In this document: positions 1 to 12,694 of the stretch, one piece after another
How positions within the stretch are numbered: position 1 is the first letter of the stretch
Layout: each line of letters begins with the position of its first letter
Translations under genes and position numbers: made by a program
Assembly: GCA_004794785.1 (NCBI GenBank)
Contig: SJOL01002045.1
Location: 78,645 to 142,644 of the forward strand
Direction: 5' to 3'
DNA length: 64,000 nucleotides
Origin: Opisthorchis felineus
Lineage: Eukaryota; Platyhelminthes; Trematoda; Opisthorchiida; Opisthorchiidae
The notes under the pieces: generated by a model
The model's input: the letters and a program-made list of their open reading frames with translations, nothing else
Told to the model about the DNA's origin: nothing
Database searches by the model: none

Positions 1-1260
1 AATTTCGCGGCAATAAAATAAATGTTGTAGTTGACTGCCTAATTTGCACTGGGTCTGGTTTAACACAGTGTTGAGGAATAGTGTTCTCTAAGATTAAATC
101 ATGACGATAACACTAAGGTCGGTGCTGAATTTCGGCTGTTGTTTGAAAAAGTTTATTGTGTCTAAGTGAGTCGGATTTCTAGTAACGTATACCACTATGC
201 TTTACGGGACATCTCCGTAACATTCTGAGGAGAAAATTTAGGGCATTGCGATGCAAATTTAAAGGTGACTCGGCTTACAGTTAAGGTGACCTTTATAGTC
301 AAGTTTGTGGCACAATTAGAACATCTCCTTTGCTTCGCTTCCAGCTAGTCACTCTAGGAGCGTGTTGGAGTCAACATAAAGCTCCTTTGTAAAAAACTAA
401 AGTTTTAAGCACATAAATCAATATAAATACGTTCATTTCGCATTTGATGGGTTTGTTTTCGGTTTGATACGTTACCTAACAGAAAACCAACCATTTCTTG
501 GCCATGAATAATCAAAAGGTTTATTGGCATTATTAAAAACATGTGAAAAGTAAAGTGTAGTGTTAATCAATAAGGATATTGATTCATGATATTTTGTTAT
601 CATAATAGCTTCGACTACATGCAACGGCGACATACCGTTATCCAAAACCATTTTTCACTTGAGGCTGGATTGATCAGAAACCGACCGTTGATTACAACAA
701 GCTGATTAAAAATAGGTGAACAGAAAGAAAGTTATATGGACACTTGGTTGAATGTTACTCACTGGTTTTAATTTCCGACTCAATTGACTCTAAATTCAAT
801 CGCTTGTACTGTACTGAGGAAGGATCAGTACAACCATGGCTGCTTTTGCCGGAACCACTACATTTATCAGAGTAAGTCCAGTGACTTTGAGATGTTTCCG
901 GGGTTACCGTATCTACTATGTTTATTTTCGTCACTTATGAAAATAGTTTAGGTACTATTTATTATCTAGTAAGAAGTTTGCATTTTAAGTTGTGGCAAGT
1001 ATTGCCCTAGTATGGTCGCAGTGAGTTTGTCTGCGAGATTTCTTTTGCGTAGCCCCGATCAAAGCACTTGACGAATTAAATGCAGGCATGGTTCTGCGGA
1101 CTGATTTACTCCCAAAATAATACAAAGTTTACCACTCGTCTCTTAGTTGTCACGTGATGGAAGTTAGACTCAATCCGCTTTTGTCTTTTTAAAATGGACA
1201 GTCTTCAAAGAAGCTCCTATATTTATGGTGTTAGTGTTTGTGGGATTTTGTAGAATGCGC
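1..1260. other. No confident gene
   Basis: AT-rich DNA. The only coding-like signal is an ATG at 836 in good context (ACCATGG) with 12 codons (MAAFAGTTTFIR) ending at a GTAAGT donor at 872. It could be a first exon, but no partner exon was found. Confidence 0.5.
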
Positions 1261-1638
1261 ACTCACATAACTCTCTGTTGAACAAGTGTCCTACACAAGT
1301 GTCCTGGCACAAACATTCTGGTGAGTCCACACTAAAGGGGGGGGGCTCGAGTTTCGCTCTTAATAGAGCCCATCAGCAATGTATACCCAATAGCCGTGCC
1401 TCGCACATCTGATGTGCAAATTGAGCGTGTTGCCACTATTCCGCCAGCGCACGCTGGACGCATCTGAATTTTTACGTCTGAGTAGGTGCACATGTCCACG
1501 CTTGAGTGATGTTAGCGGAACACCCGCTCTAATAAGAGCAGAACTCGAGTTCAGTGTTGCTCCCACATACGGTGTAAGCTCACCAGAATGATCGCATCAG
1601 GACACGAGGACGACTGTTCAAACGAGAGTCATGTGAGT
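1261..1638. repeat. Foldback repeat 1 (family R1), ~378 bp
   Basis: The left arm (1261-1333, starting ACTCACATAACTCTC) is an imperfect reverse complement of the right arm (1572-1638, ending GAGAGTCATGTGAGT). Inner arms 1346-1369 (CTCGAGTTTCGCTCTTAATA) and 1526-1550 also pair. The core between them carries a minus-strand open frame with SLKRGHVHLLRRKNS that recurs in the 7-kb copies. A G9 run (1337-1345) sits between the outer and inner left arms. No clear target-site duplication was found. Confidence 0.7.
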
Positions 1639-1639
1639 A

Positions 1640-4600
1640 TACATCCTTTATTTTTCCTGTGAGTTTATCAAACATTTCGCCAATCCCAGAAACGAAGCAA
1701 AATTTTTCACCCAGCTTCTACAGATCAATCGCCTATTTTACGGCTCCATCTGTTAATCTGCAACGTCACAAATGCTGACTTAACTTGTCTATATAACTCA
1801 ATATCCTCTGGAGGCGTAGGTTGTTTTTAACCAGACCAAGTAATCAGCGTTAACGAGGACATTATCCAAACCTTCCGTTTTCCAGATTGTCAGCTGTCAG
1901 CGTTTGGGGCGCTTTTTCTGCCTAAATGCTTAACGATATCTAGCTATGGAATAACCTAAGTGAACTCAAACATATTGACTAGCAACTTCCCGCTGTGTGT
2001 AACTAACGTTTAATTGGGGTGACATAAATTCGGAGTGGAACACTGTTAGACTGAGAAAATGAATGATGGATTGTAAGACAATTTTAAAAGACGATGTTCA
2101 GTAGTATACTTTAAAGCCGCAATACTCCATAAAAATGGAATTCATGTTTGAGTGCCTACAAGGAACCCTATGATTCACAATAAACATTGTTCCGACGAGT
2201 TCGTGCGACTGCATGGACGAATAACAAAACAGAATCTTCTAGCACCAAACGGTACGGGATCACCGAAAAGGATCCGAAATTTGGAGCCTTAAAGTATGGC
2301 TGAAAAATCTTCGCACCTTATAAGACAAAACATTCCGTAATGGCAGTCGTAACCTAATTTTTCACAGTGTACAGGCAAGTGAGATGAGATTTAAATTTTT
2401 TTTAAATGGCCACTGGGTTCATCAGCCAAATACCGAGACGCTGAATGATGTTAAGTTAACCAATCGGCTATACAATGATTTCGCATTTTCAGCATTAGCA
2501 ATCGATAGGCGAAAGAAAGAATTTCATACCTTTTCTTAAAAATGTTTGAGTTTGAGTTTCCCGATAAATGTGAGAAATGAGCGATATCGATGATAGGTAA
2601 CAACGGCGAAAAAACTTACAGTTCTTCTAGACCCCTGGGAGAACAAAGAACGCTTTCATAAGCACATAGCTCCTTTCTACACAGCAAACCTGAAAAATTA
2701 TGGCATAAAAACTGGCATTGTTTTTTGCATGCAGATTACAGTCTTCGGGTTATAGAACTTCATTTTGACATTTTGTTAAGAGGTCGCACTAGAAAATAAA
2801 ACGTTTATACAAGAGATGTTTTTGTGTCAGCCAAGAATTTGGCGTTTTTTTCACTGGGAGGCTTCATTGTGAACCACACACTGTGAATTACTGCTACCGT
2901 GGGGCAGATCATGGTCTGTATCCCACTGTTATCCTGTTCTCAGGAGTTCAAATACCAATCTTGAAGACATCTTTCATTTGATATACCTCAGTGTGTTCTA
3001 GATGAAAATTCACCTGACCAATAATTTGAAGTCTTGCGATATGTAAAGTCGTGTATATACTAGGATGTCACCTATGATTGATATCCGTCTGGCTTCAAAC
3101 TGCACATGTGCCACAGTCAGTGGATACGATCACGCTCATATGACGTTAATCAGTTTGTGAGCGTTTAGATTTTGCTGAAATAAAAGGTTTCGAATTTCGA
3201 ACTCATTTTTGGTGCATCCTGGTGTCAGGATAGGACGAATTCGGCAGTCCTGAAATATATGCGGGTCGCTCAGAAATATTCGGCATAAGAAAATAATATG
3301 GTAGATACCAGTAATTATTCACGGTGACTGTTTTCCATCCCGTTCAACAAATAACGGCCGGACTACTCCGACCCGTCCTACAACGTCATTAAGGCCAAAA
3401 ATAGTAAGATCGATTAAATCTGTTCTCATTTTGAAAGTACATTCTGTCATTGAACAGCACATGTTTAGGCGTTAACACAGACAAAGGGGCTTTTTTACTT
3501 GTTCACACAATGGACTGGCGAGTTTTCTTCACGCTGCCTGGGCTCATAGATCGGTTGTACCGTTCCCACTTGCCACCGAGACGGCCTTCACTGTGCTTTC
3601 ACTGCATGTAGTGTTGATCATTTTGACTTACAAGTAGCCGACAATTGGTTATTCTTGTTCTTTCATTGATTTGTACGAGTCGCAACATTGGCGACGAGAA
3701 TTAAATATGAACAAAGTATTAGGGCATTTTTAAAGTCAAAACACAGTGTAGTTGAATGAGATGCTGTAATCCGACTTTTCGATTGCCGTTAGCGACCTTT
3801 TTCAAAAATTTCTACAAGTAGACAATCTTTGAAGTGATTCCTCCGTCAAAGAAACCAACAGTAAACGTTGTTTGTTTTTTGTCTTTTCCATAAAATTAGC
3901 GGACCCAAAGAATAGAGTTTCCCGATTTTTTTGATACGAAAGGCAAAATAACGAAAGTTAGCCACCCGAACGCCTGATAATGGTCAAGATTGGAGGTTGA
4001 ACTCTCAGAATAGAACCAGAACGATATATGGTTAAAAATTACGTTTAACGGAAATGATGAAAGCTCATCCACACTGAAGTATCGATAATATGGGTATAAG
4101 GCAACGTAAAGGAAGTAGAAGACTGCGTAGTCATAAATGAGGTTGTTTGCCATCTTTTCGCGATTGAAAGAATTCAGTTTAAGCCAGTTTTTGACCTACG
4201 CGTGTAATCGCCTGAAAACGGATTAGATTTTAGGACGTTTTATCTGATAAGTCATCGATCTCATCTCAGGAACTGACTAATACTGCATTTTACGCTTGAG
4301 AAGGCAGGACGCCGGATCCTGTTGTTGAGTTTCAAGTTTCTAGCTTCATGGCTACACCCAAACTAAGTTTTCTACCCTCAAAAACTAGCTGGAAGACGAT
4401 TGATCTTAAAGGTAGTAGTTTGAGGATCACCTGTCGAATCCAGTGTTGTTCACCTATTGAATTTCACTAAGGATAGAATCCCCTGTGGATGAGGGATCTC
4501 AGGGGTTTGATCAAACAGTTTCTCCAGTTACACAGTCCAAAGCTGAAGACAATGCTCTCTATCTACTTGGGATTTTATAGGCTGCAGCAGTCCGTTTTTA

Positions 4601-5934
4601 GTCTTGTACAGTAGTAAGAATTACGACTTAACTAATTGGGTTGACCATTTATTAACGTGTTTTGCTTTTAGAGAGCTCGTGAAGATGGATGCCCCGGTAA
4701 AAATCACTCGCCAATTTAAGTCAGGCATTGCGATGAAACTTAAAGTGTTAAACACATCTTGGTAGATTTACCTTGTTACCATGTGATTTACAGATATCTT
4801 GCAACACACTTCAAAATCCCTGTTAGATAACCTCAAGCAGTCTGAAGAACTGCTTTTTCGTGTTAATGTGACTAAGATGCAATCAAATTTTGATTTATCT
4901 GATTGCAAGCGTAATGAAAAATAGTTTAAATAGGTTATTTGAACAGCGCGTGATGCAGTCGCGCACAGTATGCACTCGCCCACCAGCAGGTGGCAGATTT
5001 TGATGGATCGTTTTTTCATGAAAATCTCCAGTAAGATCAGGTTGACAACTCTACTACGATTTATTGGTGTGTGGGAGGATAATGTGTCCTACAAGTCACC
5101 TGTAACAATTCGGTGAAAATATTAGGCGAAGTAACAGGCTCCCGAGTCGAGCAAAAAAGATATATGAAAAGTGATTCACCGTGGACGTTTATTTATTTCT
5201 CCAACCATCCACCCTCCTTCTGTTACTCTTGTTAAAGCCTTACCATCGAATTTGACATTTCTACGAAAACGGTCTGCTTTGATTTAGGCTCCAATTCAGT
5301 AGTTCCCTCAATTTACAGACTCGAAGGCTCAGGGTAGCATTTACTGAGGTATCGATTATCTCTTCCATTCATCTGTTGTTTCGAATGCTTCACACTCGTT
5401 CTTGCTATTTTTATGAACTTCGATTTCAACCCTTTTGGTAGCTTTGTAGTCGGTGTCAGTTCGTTCGCAGTGCAAGACACGTTCCATTAGTTTTGAGGTT
5501 TGGCGTTGGAACTGGGTGAAGAAATAGTCTATCCGTTGCGAAAACAGCCTTGTGTAGTTTGTACGGGTGTAATCGTCAGGTTCACTATTTGGAGTTACAT
5601 TTGTCACATACATTTACACACATTGCAAATGTATGGGGTCAAACAAATACATTCAGACACAAATACATATATGGGTCTAATTTGTCCACCACTCTTGACG
5701 CGTAAGATGTGACGATTTTCCGAACGCATTATAGGGCCGTTGATATCATAGTAAATGACCAAGTGACAAGAAAGCGGAGACTGAGAGAAATGTGTTGTGC
5801 ATCACCACTGCCAGAAAATGTCATCATAATGTGTTACGCTTTCCGACTACGCCGATTGCAGTTATTAGAATACGTCCTTCACCAGCCAGATTCCAAACTG
5901 TCCCGACCCAGTTGACTGTTGTTCAGATAGCAGC
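1640..5934. other. No recognisable gene
   Basis: Only short open frames at chance frequency. The minus-strand frame 5356-5613 (85 codons, charged) is the most protein-like but lacks good splice signals. Confidence 0.6.
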
Positions 5935-6010
5935 TGATCCGTTCGTCGAGCTTGGCAATTAGCTGGCAAACGTTTCGTCACCATGCGGGGTGGATGCCGA
6001 CACTTTTGCA
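5935..6010 (-). repeat. Family R2, diverged copy 3
   Basis: The minus strand reads CATGGTGACGAAACGTTTGC followed by an arm-like AATTGCCAAGCTCGACGAAC, matching the R2 core and arm with roughly a quarter to a third of bases changed. No target-site duplication or tail was recognised. Confidence 0.5.
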
Positions 6011-6983
6011 AGCCAAACGCCAGGATGCGCGAGTGGATCAACAACCAGTTGACCCACCCGACCAACTGATATTTAGACACATTACCTGTCCCTGGCCAAC
6101 TCTACTTGAGATGGTGTTGTGGCATCACAGGACAGACGGAAAATTGCCTTAAAAATTGAGGGTTGATATTACCGTTCTGAACCTTCAATTTTGTTTCAGA
6201 AAATTGGAATGTGAACAAAAATATTATAGGATCTCGCCAGTGATGGCTGTTTATCTTTGAAAGCCGTAATGGATTTCGTTCATTCATTCTGCAGTAGGTA
6301 CTTGCCGCTTAATCACATATGTCAGTGTCTGAACAAGGGATCCATTTCCAACAGTCCACAGCGTTTTTCTTCGCTGACAGCAGAAATCAGATTACTCCAT
6401 CTCAATCATATGGCTTAGTGAGTAGCGGTTGACAAGATAGTTGTTCCCAGGTGTTTAGAGTTCTGCAGAATAGATGTATTGAATTGAGCATTTAAAGTTT
6501 AACGTCCTAGTAAAGCGTTTTATCTTAAGCCTGCTGGTTACCCTTGAGGAAACAAGCTGGGAGTAAAACGGCCACAAAATAACAGGCATCAGTGACTAGG
6601 CATCAGAACAAAGCAACTCAGGGGGTACTTTTCCTCTTTCAATAAAACACTTGAGCGTGATCAAGACAAGCAGTCCGATTAGTCGCCATTGCGTGGGAGT
6701 TTATCTGCTCAATGAATAGTTTAATATTGCATTAATCGTAACGTTGTGCTATCATTCGGGGAGCCCTATTACTGCGAAGACAAGCTACTGTTTCTGGTCC
6801 CCAGCTTTATTAAGTGTTGGCTCTAAACCCCCTTCTTAATTTTTGGTTGCTCATCATCAGATCCCGACCATGGGCACGTCCAACTTATGACCGATACGCA
6901 CACCTGGTTCTCTTGATTTTATCGTGTAGTGTGATTAATAAACTACGGAACAGGCCAACCAAGTGTTCTGGGAAGCATTTTAT

Positions 6984-7702
6984 AGATAGATCTCACTGGG
7001 TCGTCGTTCGAGGCATTGGGTGTTCCGCTTACATCACTCAAGCGCGAATATTTTCACCTGTTCACCTGTCCAGCGTACACTGGTGGAGTAGGGAAAACAC
7101 ACTTGCCTCGCCTGTCGGATGCGTGGAGTTATACCCCCGGCCCGGCAACTGGATATGAACTGCTGATGAGCTCTAATAGGAGCGAATCTCGAGTCCAGTG
7201 CTTCTTCCCACTTCGGTGTGGACTAGTCAAAATGATTGCGCCAGGACAGGAGGACGATTGTTCAAATGAGAGTCATTTTGAGAGTCAGTTTGGAAATGAT
7301 CAGCAGTGCGCAACTCACTAATCTCCAGAGTCTTCCAAAACTGAAACTCCCCTACCTGTACTTGAAGACTAAACGGTTTGGACACCACCAGTTTGAATAT
7401 TCCGTCGGTTTCTGAAGCATATATGTATTTTGTAGAATGCACAATAACACGGCTCTCGTTTGAACAATCGTCCTACTGTCCTGGCGCAATCATTCGCTCT
7501 TATTAGAGCTCATCAGTAATGCGTATCCAATAGCCGTGCCTCGCACATCTGACGTGCAGAGTGACGTGCAGAGAGTGTTACCACTATTCCTCCAGCGCGC
7601 GCTGGATTCACCCGAGTTTTTACGCCTGAACAAGTGAACATGTTTGCGCTTGAGTGAGCGCAACGCCCGACATCTCGACCGACGACCCAGTAACCTATCT
7701 TG
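6984..7702. repeat. Large inverted duplication of family R1 (arms 6984-7276 and 7449-7702)
   Basis: Two R1 copies lie in opposite orientation around a ~170-bp spacer. The outer ends pair (ACTGGGTCGTCG at 6995 with CGACGACCCAGT near 7681-7691), and so do the inner ends (GGACGATTGTTCAAATGAGA near 7252 with CTCTCGTTTGAACAATCGTC near 7453). Together they would form a long imperfect hairpin. The right copy contains a direct duplication of TGACGTGCAGAG near 7550-7575. The 68-114-codon open frames here are repeat-derived, not genes. Confidence 0.7.
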
Positions 7703-7778
7703 GTTGTGTCGATCGGCGAGCCCGCCAGTCAGGTAGCTCTACAGACACTTGAAACCTGCTGGACACTTTGTTTCAGGT

Positions 7779-7890
7779 GTTGATGGTTGCGGGATTTTGT
7801 AGAATACACACTCACATGACTCTCGTTTGAACAGTCGTCCTCCTGTCCTGACACAATCCTTCTGATGGGTCCACAGGACTCGAGTTTCGC
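7779..7890 (+). repeat. Solo left arm of family R1
   Basis: This stretch repeats the left arm seen at 1240-1370, including GGGATTTTGTAGAATACACA, ACTCACATGACTCTCGTTTG and CTCGAGTTTCGC. It stops before the core and has no partner arm downstream, so it is a truncated copy. Confidence 0.6.
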
Positions 7891-8734
7891 CCTTATCTTA
7901 TATGTGTATGCATTTCTGCCTTAAATTTTCATCGGGTTGCAGAACTGGACGAGTGTTATTCAAGGACAGTGATAGGCTCTTTTGTTTTGGGAACCAGAAT
8001 GCTTTCCGAAACCTCCGGGCCAGTCACATACGGCACCTTTAAAAAAAAATACCTTTGGAGCAGAACCTTAACAACCTTAACATGGCTATTAGTTTCAGTA
8101 CTACGGTGATGTTCGACCTCATTAGGCGAGATGCCGGTCCGAGAGCATTTGATGGGATTTCGCTAATACATGGAATGCACTGACCAAATCTTCAAAGTAC
8201 GTCAAATATCTATGGAGCCTAACACACACCGCTGGCCAAACGAGCCTTCTACTCGGTAGATAGGTTGGCTGTTCAGTGTACACTCGGAGCAAGAGAGATG
8301 CCATGGAAGTTTATTAATATTCTTCCTGTCGTTTATTCCCATACCTATCCTCGGGTCTGAGTTTACAGTGAGCTGTTTCAAAATCCCCACATCCAGTGAG
8401 TTTTGCCTGGTATATCTTCACTCATCACTTCTGTTCAGTTGTCTAACCGACATCACCATGGATTCCACTGTTTAAGGAACCGTAAGTGTAAGTGCCCAAA
8501 TCAGGTATGGAGATAGATTGGTAGACATTTATTATGGAGATAACACTTATGTTATTTGACGATCATGCATTCCCACAAACAACACCAGCCGAATACCGAA
8601 AGTTGTCCTCCCCTGTTTTTGGTTCTCATTTTCCTTTTTTATAGTGCAAGACCTGACTTCAGGATCCCCCATACCCATTTACCCATTTGGAGATTTGGAG
8701 AGGAGTACTTGAATCTGTTGATGTGTTTACTGAT

Positions 8735-9265
8735 CTTGGAAGTTGCAAAAGCCGTGACTGCACTGCGACAGATGAGGTGCTAATATTGGCGTCAAAAATG
8801 GGTATTGATAAGAGTAGGGTACCATTTCTACAAAACGACTGTTAGGGTAGTCCAGTCCTATGGATGCGAAACTTGACCTGTCTGACCTGAACACTTGAAA
8901 CGTCTGTAGGTACTTGTTCACAGCTCTCTTCGTAGTATAGCAGACGTTAACTGGCTGCATCATGTACGTACTGGAAATGGTCTGTAAGCGAATATTGGGT
9001 CATGGGCCAGATTCGTCAGAGTATCAGATAGGACTTATCAGGTTGGGGCATGTACGACCCCTACAAAGAAAAGCCGTATTTGCCATTCCAAGCTGATTTG
9101 GGTGTAAGGTTATCGGAGAACGGGCTATGATTTGGCAATACGAGACGAAAGCGATTGTTGTGAAGTTGAGTGCCGTGAAATCTTCGGGTTCTCCTGAATG
9201 TGGTCTGCACGACCTTCTTTGCTCGTGGTCTCAAGCCATGAAGTACACGACCGATCCCATTGATG
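8735..9265 (+). mobile_element. Degenerate 3' end of an RTE-type LINE (reverse transcriptase C-terminus)
   Basis: Translation with frame changes recovers the order of conserved blocks typical of trematode RTE LINEs. KAVTALRQMR is followed by TTVRVVQSYGCET (the usual VLLYGCETW block), then HLKRLQVLVHSSLRSIA (usual RRLxVFDHRCLRSIA), then GHVRPLQRKAVFAIPS (usual GHVLRMPxxRLPRRALFAIP), and finally LSAVKSSGSP. Stops and frameshifts interrupt every block, so this is a fossil. The minus-strand open frames at 9061-9454 are antisense shadows of it. The upstream catalytic domain is not visible. Confidence 0.7.
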
Positions 9266-9299
9266 AACATGACGTCCCTTCTTAACCGAATTGCCTAGG

Positions 9300-11940
9300 T
9301 AACGTACGTCTGCTGTTGTGTGCCGAATTTGTATGGGTTGAGATTCACCAAGGATGTTGCAGCTATCCCGTAGGTTGAGTATTGACCCAAAATGATCCTC
9401 ATATATGTATGTCTGAATGGGTTTGGAAGGCGTGGGTACCCGGTTCTTGACCATTTTTATCTAAGGACATGGGGTTATTCGCAATAGTTCCTTATCCTCC
9501 AATTATTTTTACATTTACCTGGGCCTTCTCCATTCACTGTTGCACGACAGTTGAATACCCGTTTCTATTTCTGTGAGTGATGATGACAATGATGAGATGA
9601 CTAAGTTTCAGTCTTGTTACTCACTTGAACCCTATGCTTATAAGTTAGTAGGTTTGGCCCCATAGCACACTAAGTTAAAAGTACGAGAACGCCAAAAAGT
9701 TAGATAGTGTCATGGTCTAGTCGATCTTTTTACTACTTTAATTTAAAAAAAATATGTGCTGTAGTTTTTACCTGAACCGTAGTTAAAAGTCCAGCTTTAT
9801 GCCTGTCTGCGACCGCAAAATAAACGGACACGTAGCTAGTCAGGTCAGTCACTGTTTCCGGACGACATCCAGATTGTATCACTTGCTGTCGCAGATTCCC
9901 TGTAAAATTGTTCACTGATTAGCAGACCAATTAAAAGTTCTCAGTGTCATCAAAGTTCAAGTCCAGGGATTATGCGCCGACCCCCGTCTAACTCAAGAAC
10001 ACTGTCCAATTAAAACATGATGGACCTGTGGGTGCTGAATGGCAGTTGAGGTCAGTGAGTTTTGTGTTTTATGTTAATACGAAGGCGTAAAGTTAAAATA
10101 CTTATACTTGCTTTCCGTAGTGCTTTTGGTTTTCATGTTCTATTTACTTCCTCTTAAGGTCGCACAGCAAGAGTCCTGTTGCTTGGTAGTGTGATTCGAT
10201 TCCCTCAATGTTCGTGGACGCATTGGACAAATAAGGATGAATGTAGAACACTTAATCTCACTAAATTGCTTGGACAGTGGTACCATAAAAGGGCCACACG
10301 ATATGATATGAACTAGAAAACTTTCTTCAAATGCGTCTGCCTTGTTTTTCGTGACTGATCTTCGCCGTAAATCCACATCGCAGGTGGGATTTTGAATGTC
10401 GTCTATTTCCTTGCAATCCCTCCCCGTTCGTGCGCGATTTGTGAAACAGTTCATGGCTGAGAAGTACATCCGGAGTCATACCATTCAATGTGAAGCGTCT
10501 TTTTCTGACATCACGGTTCGACAAGACTCGGACTGCTTGGCTAATTGTTGTTCTGAGTTCGGAAACACGGCTGTCAGTTTTTACCTTTTCTAGCCGCTTT
10601 GGCCACGGTATACTCTCTTAATTCTATGTTTCACGAAAAGAACTCATGCTCCCAGTCTAAACACAACTTCCGATCCCATAAAACAAAGCGGACGTTCCTA
10701 TTAGAGTAAAAAACGTACTTTTTTGAAGACGACGTAAACGCTGTCCACCAACTTCGGAAAATCCCTACATGCTAATTATCAATTATATGAGGGTGACTAG
10801 GTTTTATGACAACAGAAGACTGGACGATTTTTGTTAGTCAAGTACTTTACTGGTGATACATGATCCTGAATTTTTTTCTTTTCGTGCACTTTCCATTCAC
10901 ACGTCACCAAGGTAACTCCAAAACCTCTGGCAAGTTGACATTAACAGCGGCTGGCCTTAAGGGGATTTATGAATGCCTCACACTAATACCCAAAAAAATT
11001 AATAGGCGAAGGCTTGGTGAGGCCGATAAAACATGCTTTATGCAAACGGAACTTCATGAATCCTTCCCCGGTGCAATTTGCCTTGCTTGTGGTGAAATGT
11101 ATACCTAAGCCTCTTATCTGAACCCTTCCCAATATGTTTCTAACGCGAGGAACGAAACAGTGACCGTAATCGTAGTACTATGTGTTTCCGAGATGCCCCG
11201 ATATATGGTGTACTGTACAACGGAAATAAATGATGATATCATAAATATGTACCATCTGTATTCGACGTGGCACTAGACCACGCCAGTAAGTAGCGAGTAA
11301 GTTGATTGATGAAAAATCTCATTTGAAAACAATGAAGGGCAGGTCCATGTGAAGGGCAGTATAAAGGAAGCAAATCGGTAGTTGTATTTCATAGCCAGGC
11401 TAAAATGAACTTACATGGGAGAGACATCGTCTTTTGCAGAGGAGCTTTAAGCATCTTTTCGCTCAACCTGGTTGAATAGAGAGCATTCATTTCAGCTATG
11501 TGTAACTATGCACGTCCAAATCGACAGGGGGACTTTTCTGTGTGTAATGGCTCTCGATTGCTAACCTCCTTTCTGATATAAACCATCCCAGCCTCCAATG
11601 AGAGGCGCTTTTCTTTAACGGTAAGGCATACAACTGAACAGTACATTGCTTTGGAAAGACAGAATATTGTGCCATATCTGCTTGGCTTTGTTACGCCACG
11701 CAGGACCAATTTCTTGCTTCACTCTAAGGCAAACGCTTCTAGTTTCTTGCTGAGCTGAAGAAGGTGGATAACTTAACTGCTGGAACTAATCTCGGAGTAA
11801 CTATATCCTTGTTTTACATCGAAATCAATTTACCACAATAGGTGATACAGTCTAACGTGTGATTCGCTCAATGACGTGGGCTGATGTAGTTTTTTTGTTG
11901 GTGATAAATATCCCAAAATAGTTGCCAGTAGGATATCAGC
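9300..11940. other. No recognisable gene
   Basis: Overlapping open frames on both strands at 10140-10593 are mutually exclusive and at chance length. They may derive from transposon sequence near the 8.7-9.3 kb LINE relic, but no RT block is visible. Confidence 0.5.
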
Positions 11941-11966
11941 TTTTTTATAGGTTGAAATAGGTTACA

Positions 11967-12027
11967 TTTCTAATGCGATATTTTGCGGTGTACGTTTGAT
12001 TTCTAATGCGATGTTTTGCAATGCACG
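11967..12027. repeat. 33-bp tandem duplication
   Basis: TTTCTAATGCGATATTTTGC at 11967 recurs with two differences at 12000, giving two units of 33 bp. It lies at the 3' end of a 131-codon minus-strand open frame that was not accepted as a gene. Confidence 0.6.
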
Positions 12028-12366
12028 CTTTACTCGCCTTTCCAGAATCACCATTCGCAGTGAACCTTGGGCAGGAGCTGAGGCTGAGACCTGCTTCAGC
12101 TTGAAAAATTTCCCGGAATTTTGAAGGACTATGAGCATTCAGGAAGTATTTCATCAAAACTCGTAGCGGCCCATAAGCGTGATAACACAAGTAACTATCA
12201 CCTGAAGAATGTTTGCATTGCTTGCTCATCGAATTAGAACGGGGAAGAAGACGGCCCAACATGCTAATGTTTATCGCATTGTTATAACGAGCTGAAACCC
12301 TAACGATTATTAACCACTTAAATCCCACCGTGAGCTCCAAACAATTAGTTTAGGGTTTGAATTTCA

Positions 12367-12694
12367 TCAACGCTTTAGGTGGCACACGTTGACCCAAGTT
12401 ATTCGGATTTGTCGTTTGTCCTTCGTAATATACCGTTTTCTCTCCATTTGGTCTGCGTGTAAGCGAATGTGTGCTGTTGACTCCCAGGGTGCCGTCATTC
12501 CCACTGGATCAGCTTGCTTAAACTGACTGGTCGTCTGCCAGTTACCAGAGGAGTCAAAATATATCATGTGGCTGTGTTTTTTTGGAATCAGACAATAAGT
12601 TTCCTAATAACATGCTGATATCTTTACCTACCCATGGCTTGGTAGTTGCCAGCATCCCAGCTAGGTGGAGCTGGCTGTAATCCAGGCGGAGCAG
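12367..12694 (-). CDS. Gene A, possible alternative 3' exons (12694-12628 and 12571-12367)
   Basis: If the main exon splices at the GTAGGA donor at 13764, one base is left over, which fits an exon at 12694 that starts with two bases after an AACCTGTCAG acceptor. That exon is Pro-rich (APPGLQPAPPSW) and ends at a good donor (GTAG then GTAAAG at 12627). A 56-nt intron then leads, again in phase, to an open frame at 12571 ending with TGA at 12369-12367. The encoded tail is basic and Gln-rich, including QMERKRYITKDKRQIR. Phase agreement at both junctions supports the path; the acceptor of the last exon (AAAAAAACACAG) is weak. The frame could instead belong to another transcript or be chance. Confidence 0.35.

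Noticed and set aside
6814..7321. Two overlapping plus-strand frames of 101 and 114 codons
   Set aside because: They lie across the R1 repeat, and the shared motif recurs in other R1 copies.
9061..9454. Two long minus-strand frames
   Set aside because: They are antisense to a recognisable plus-strand LINE relic.
11945..12340. 131-codon minus-strand open frame
   Set aside because: It ends in a 33-bp tandem duplication that keeps the frame open artificially, and it has no splice signals or recognisable motif.
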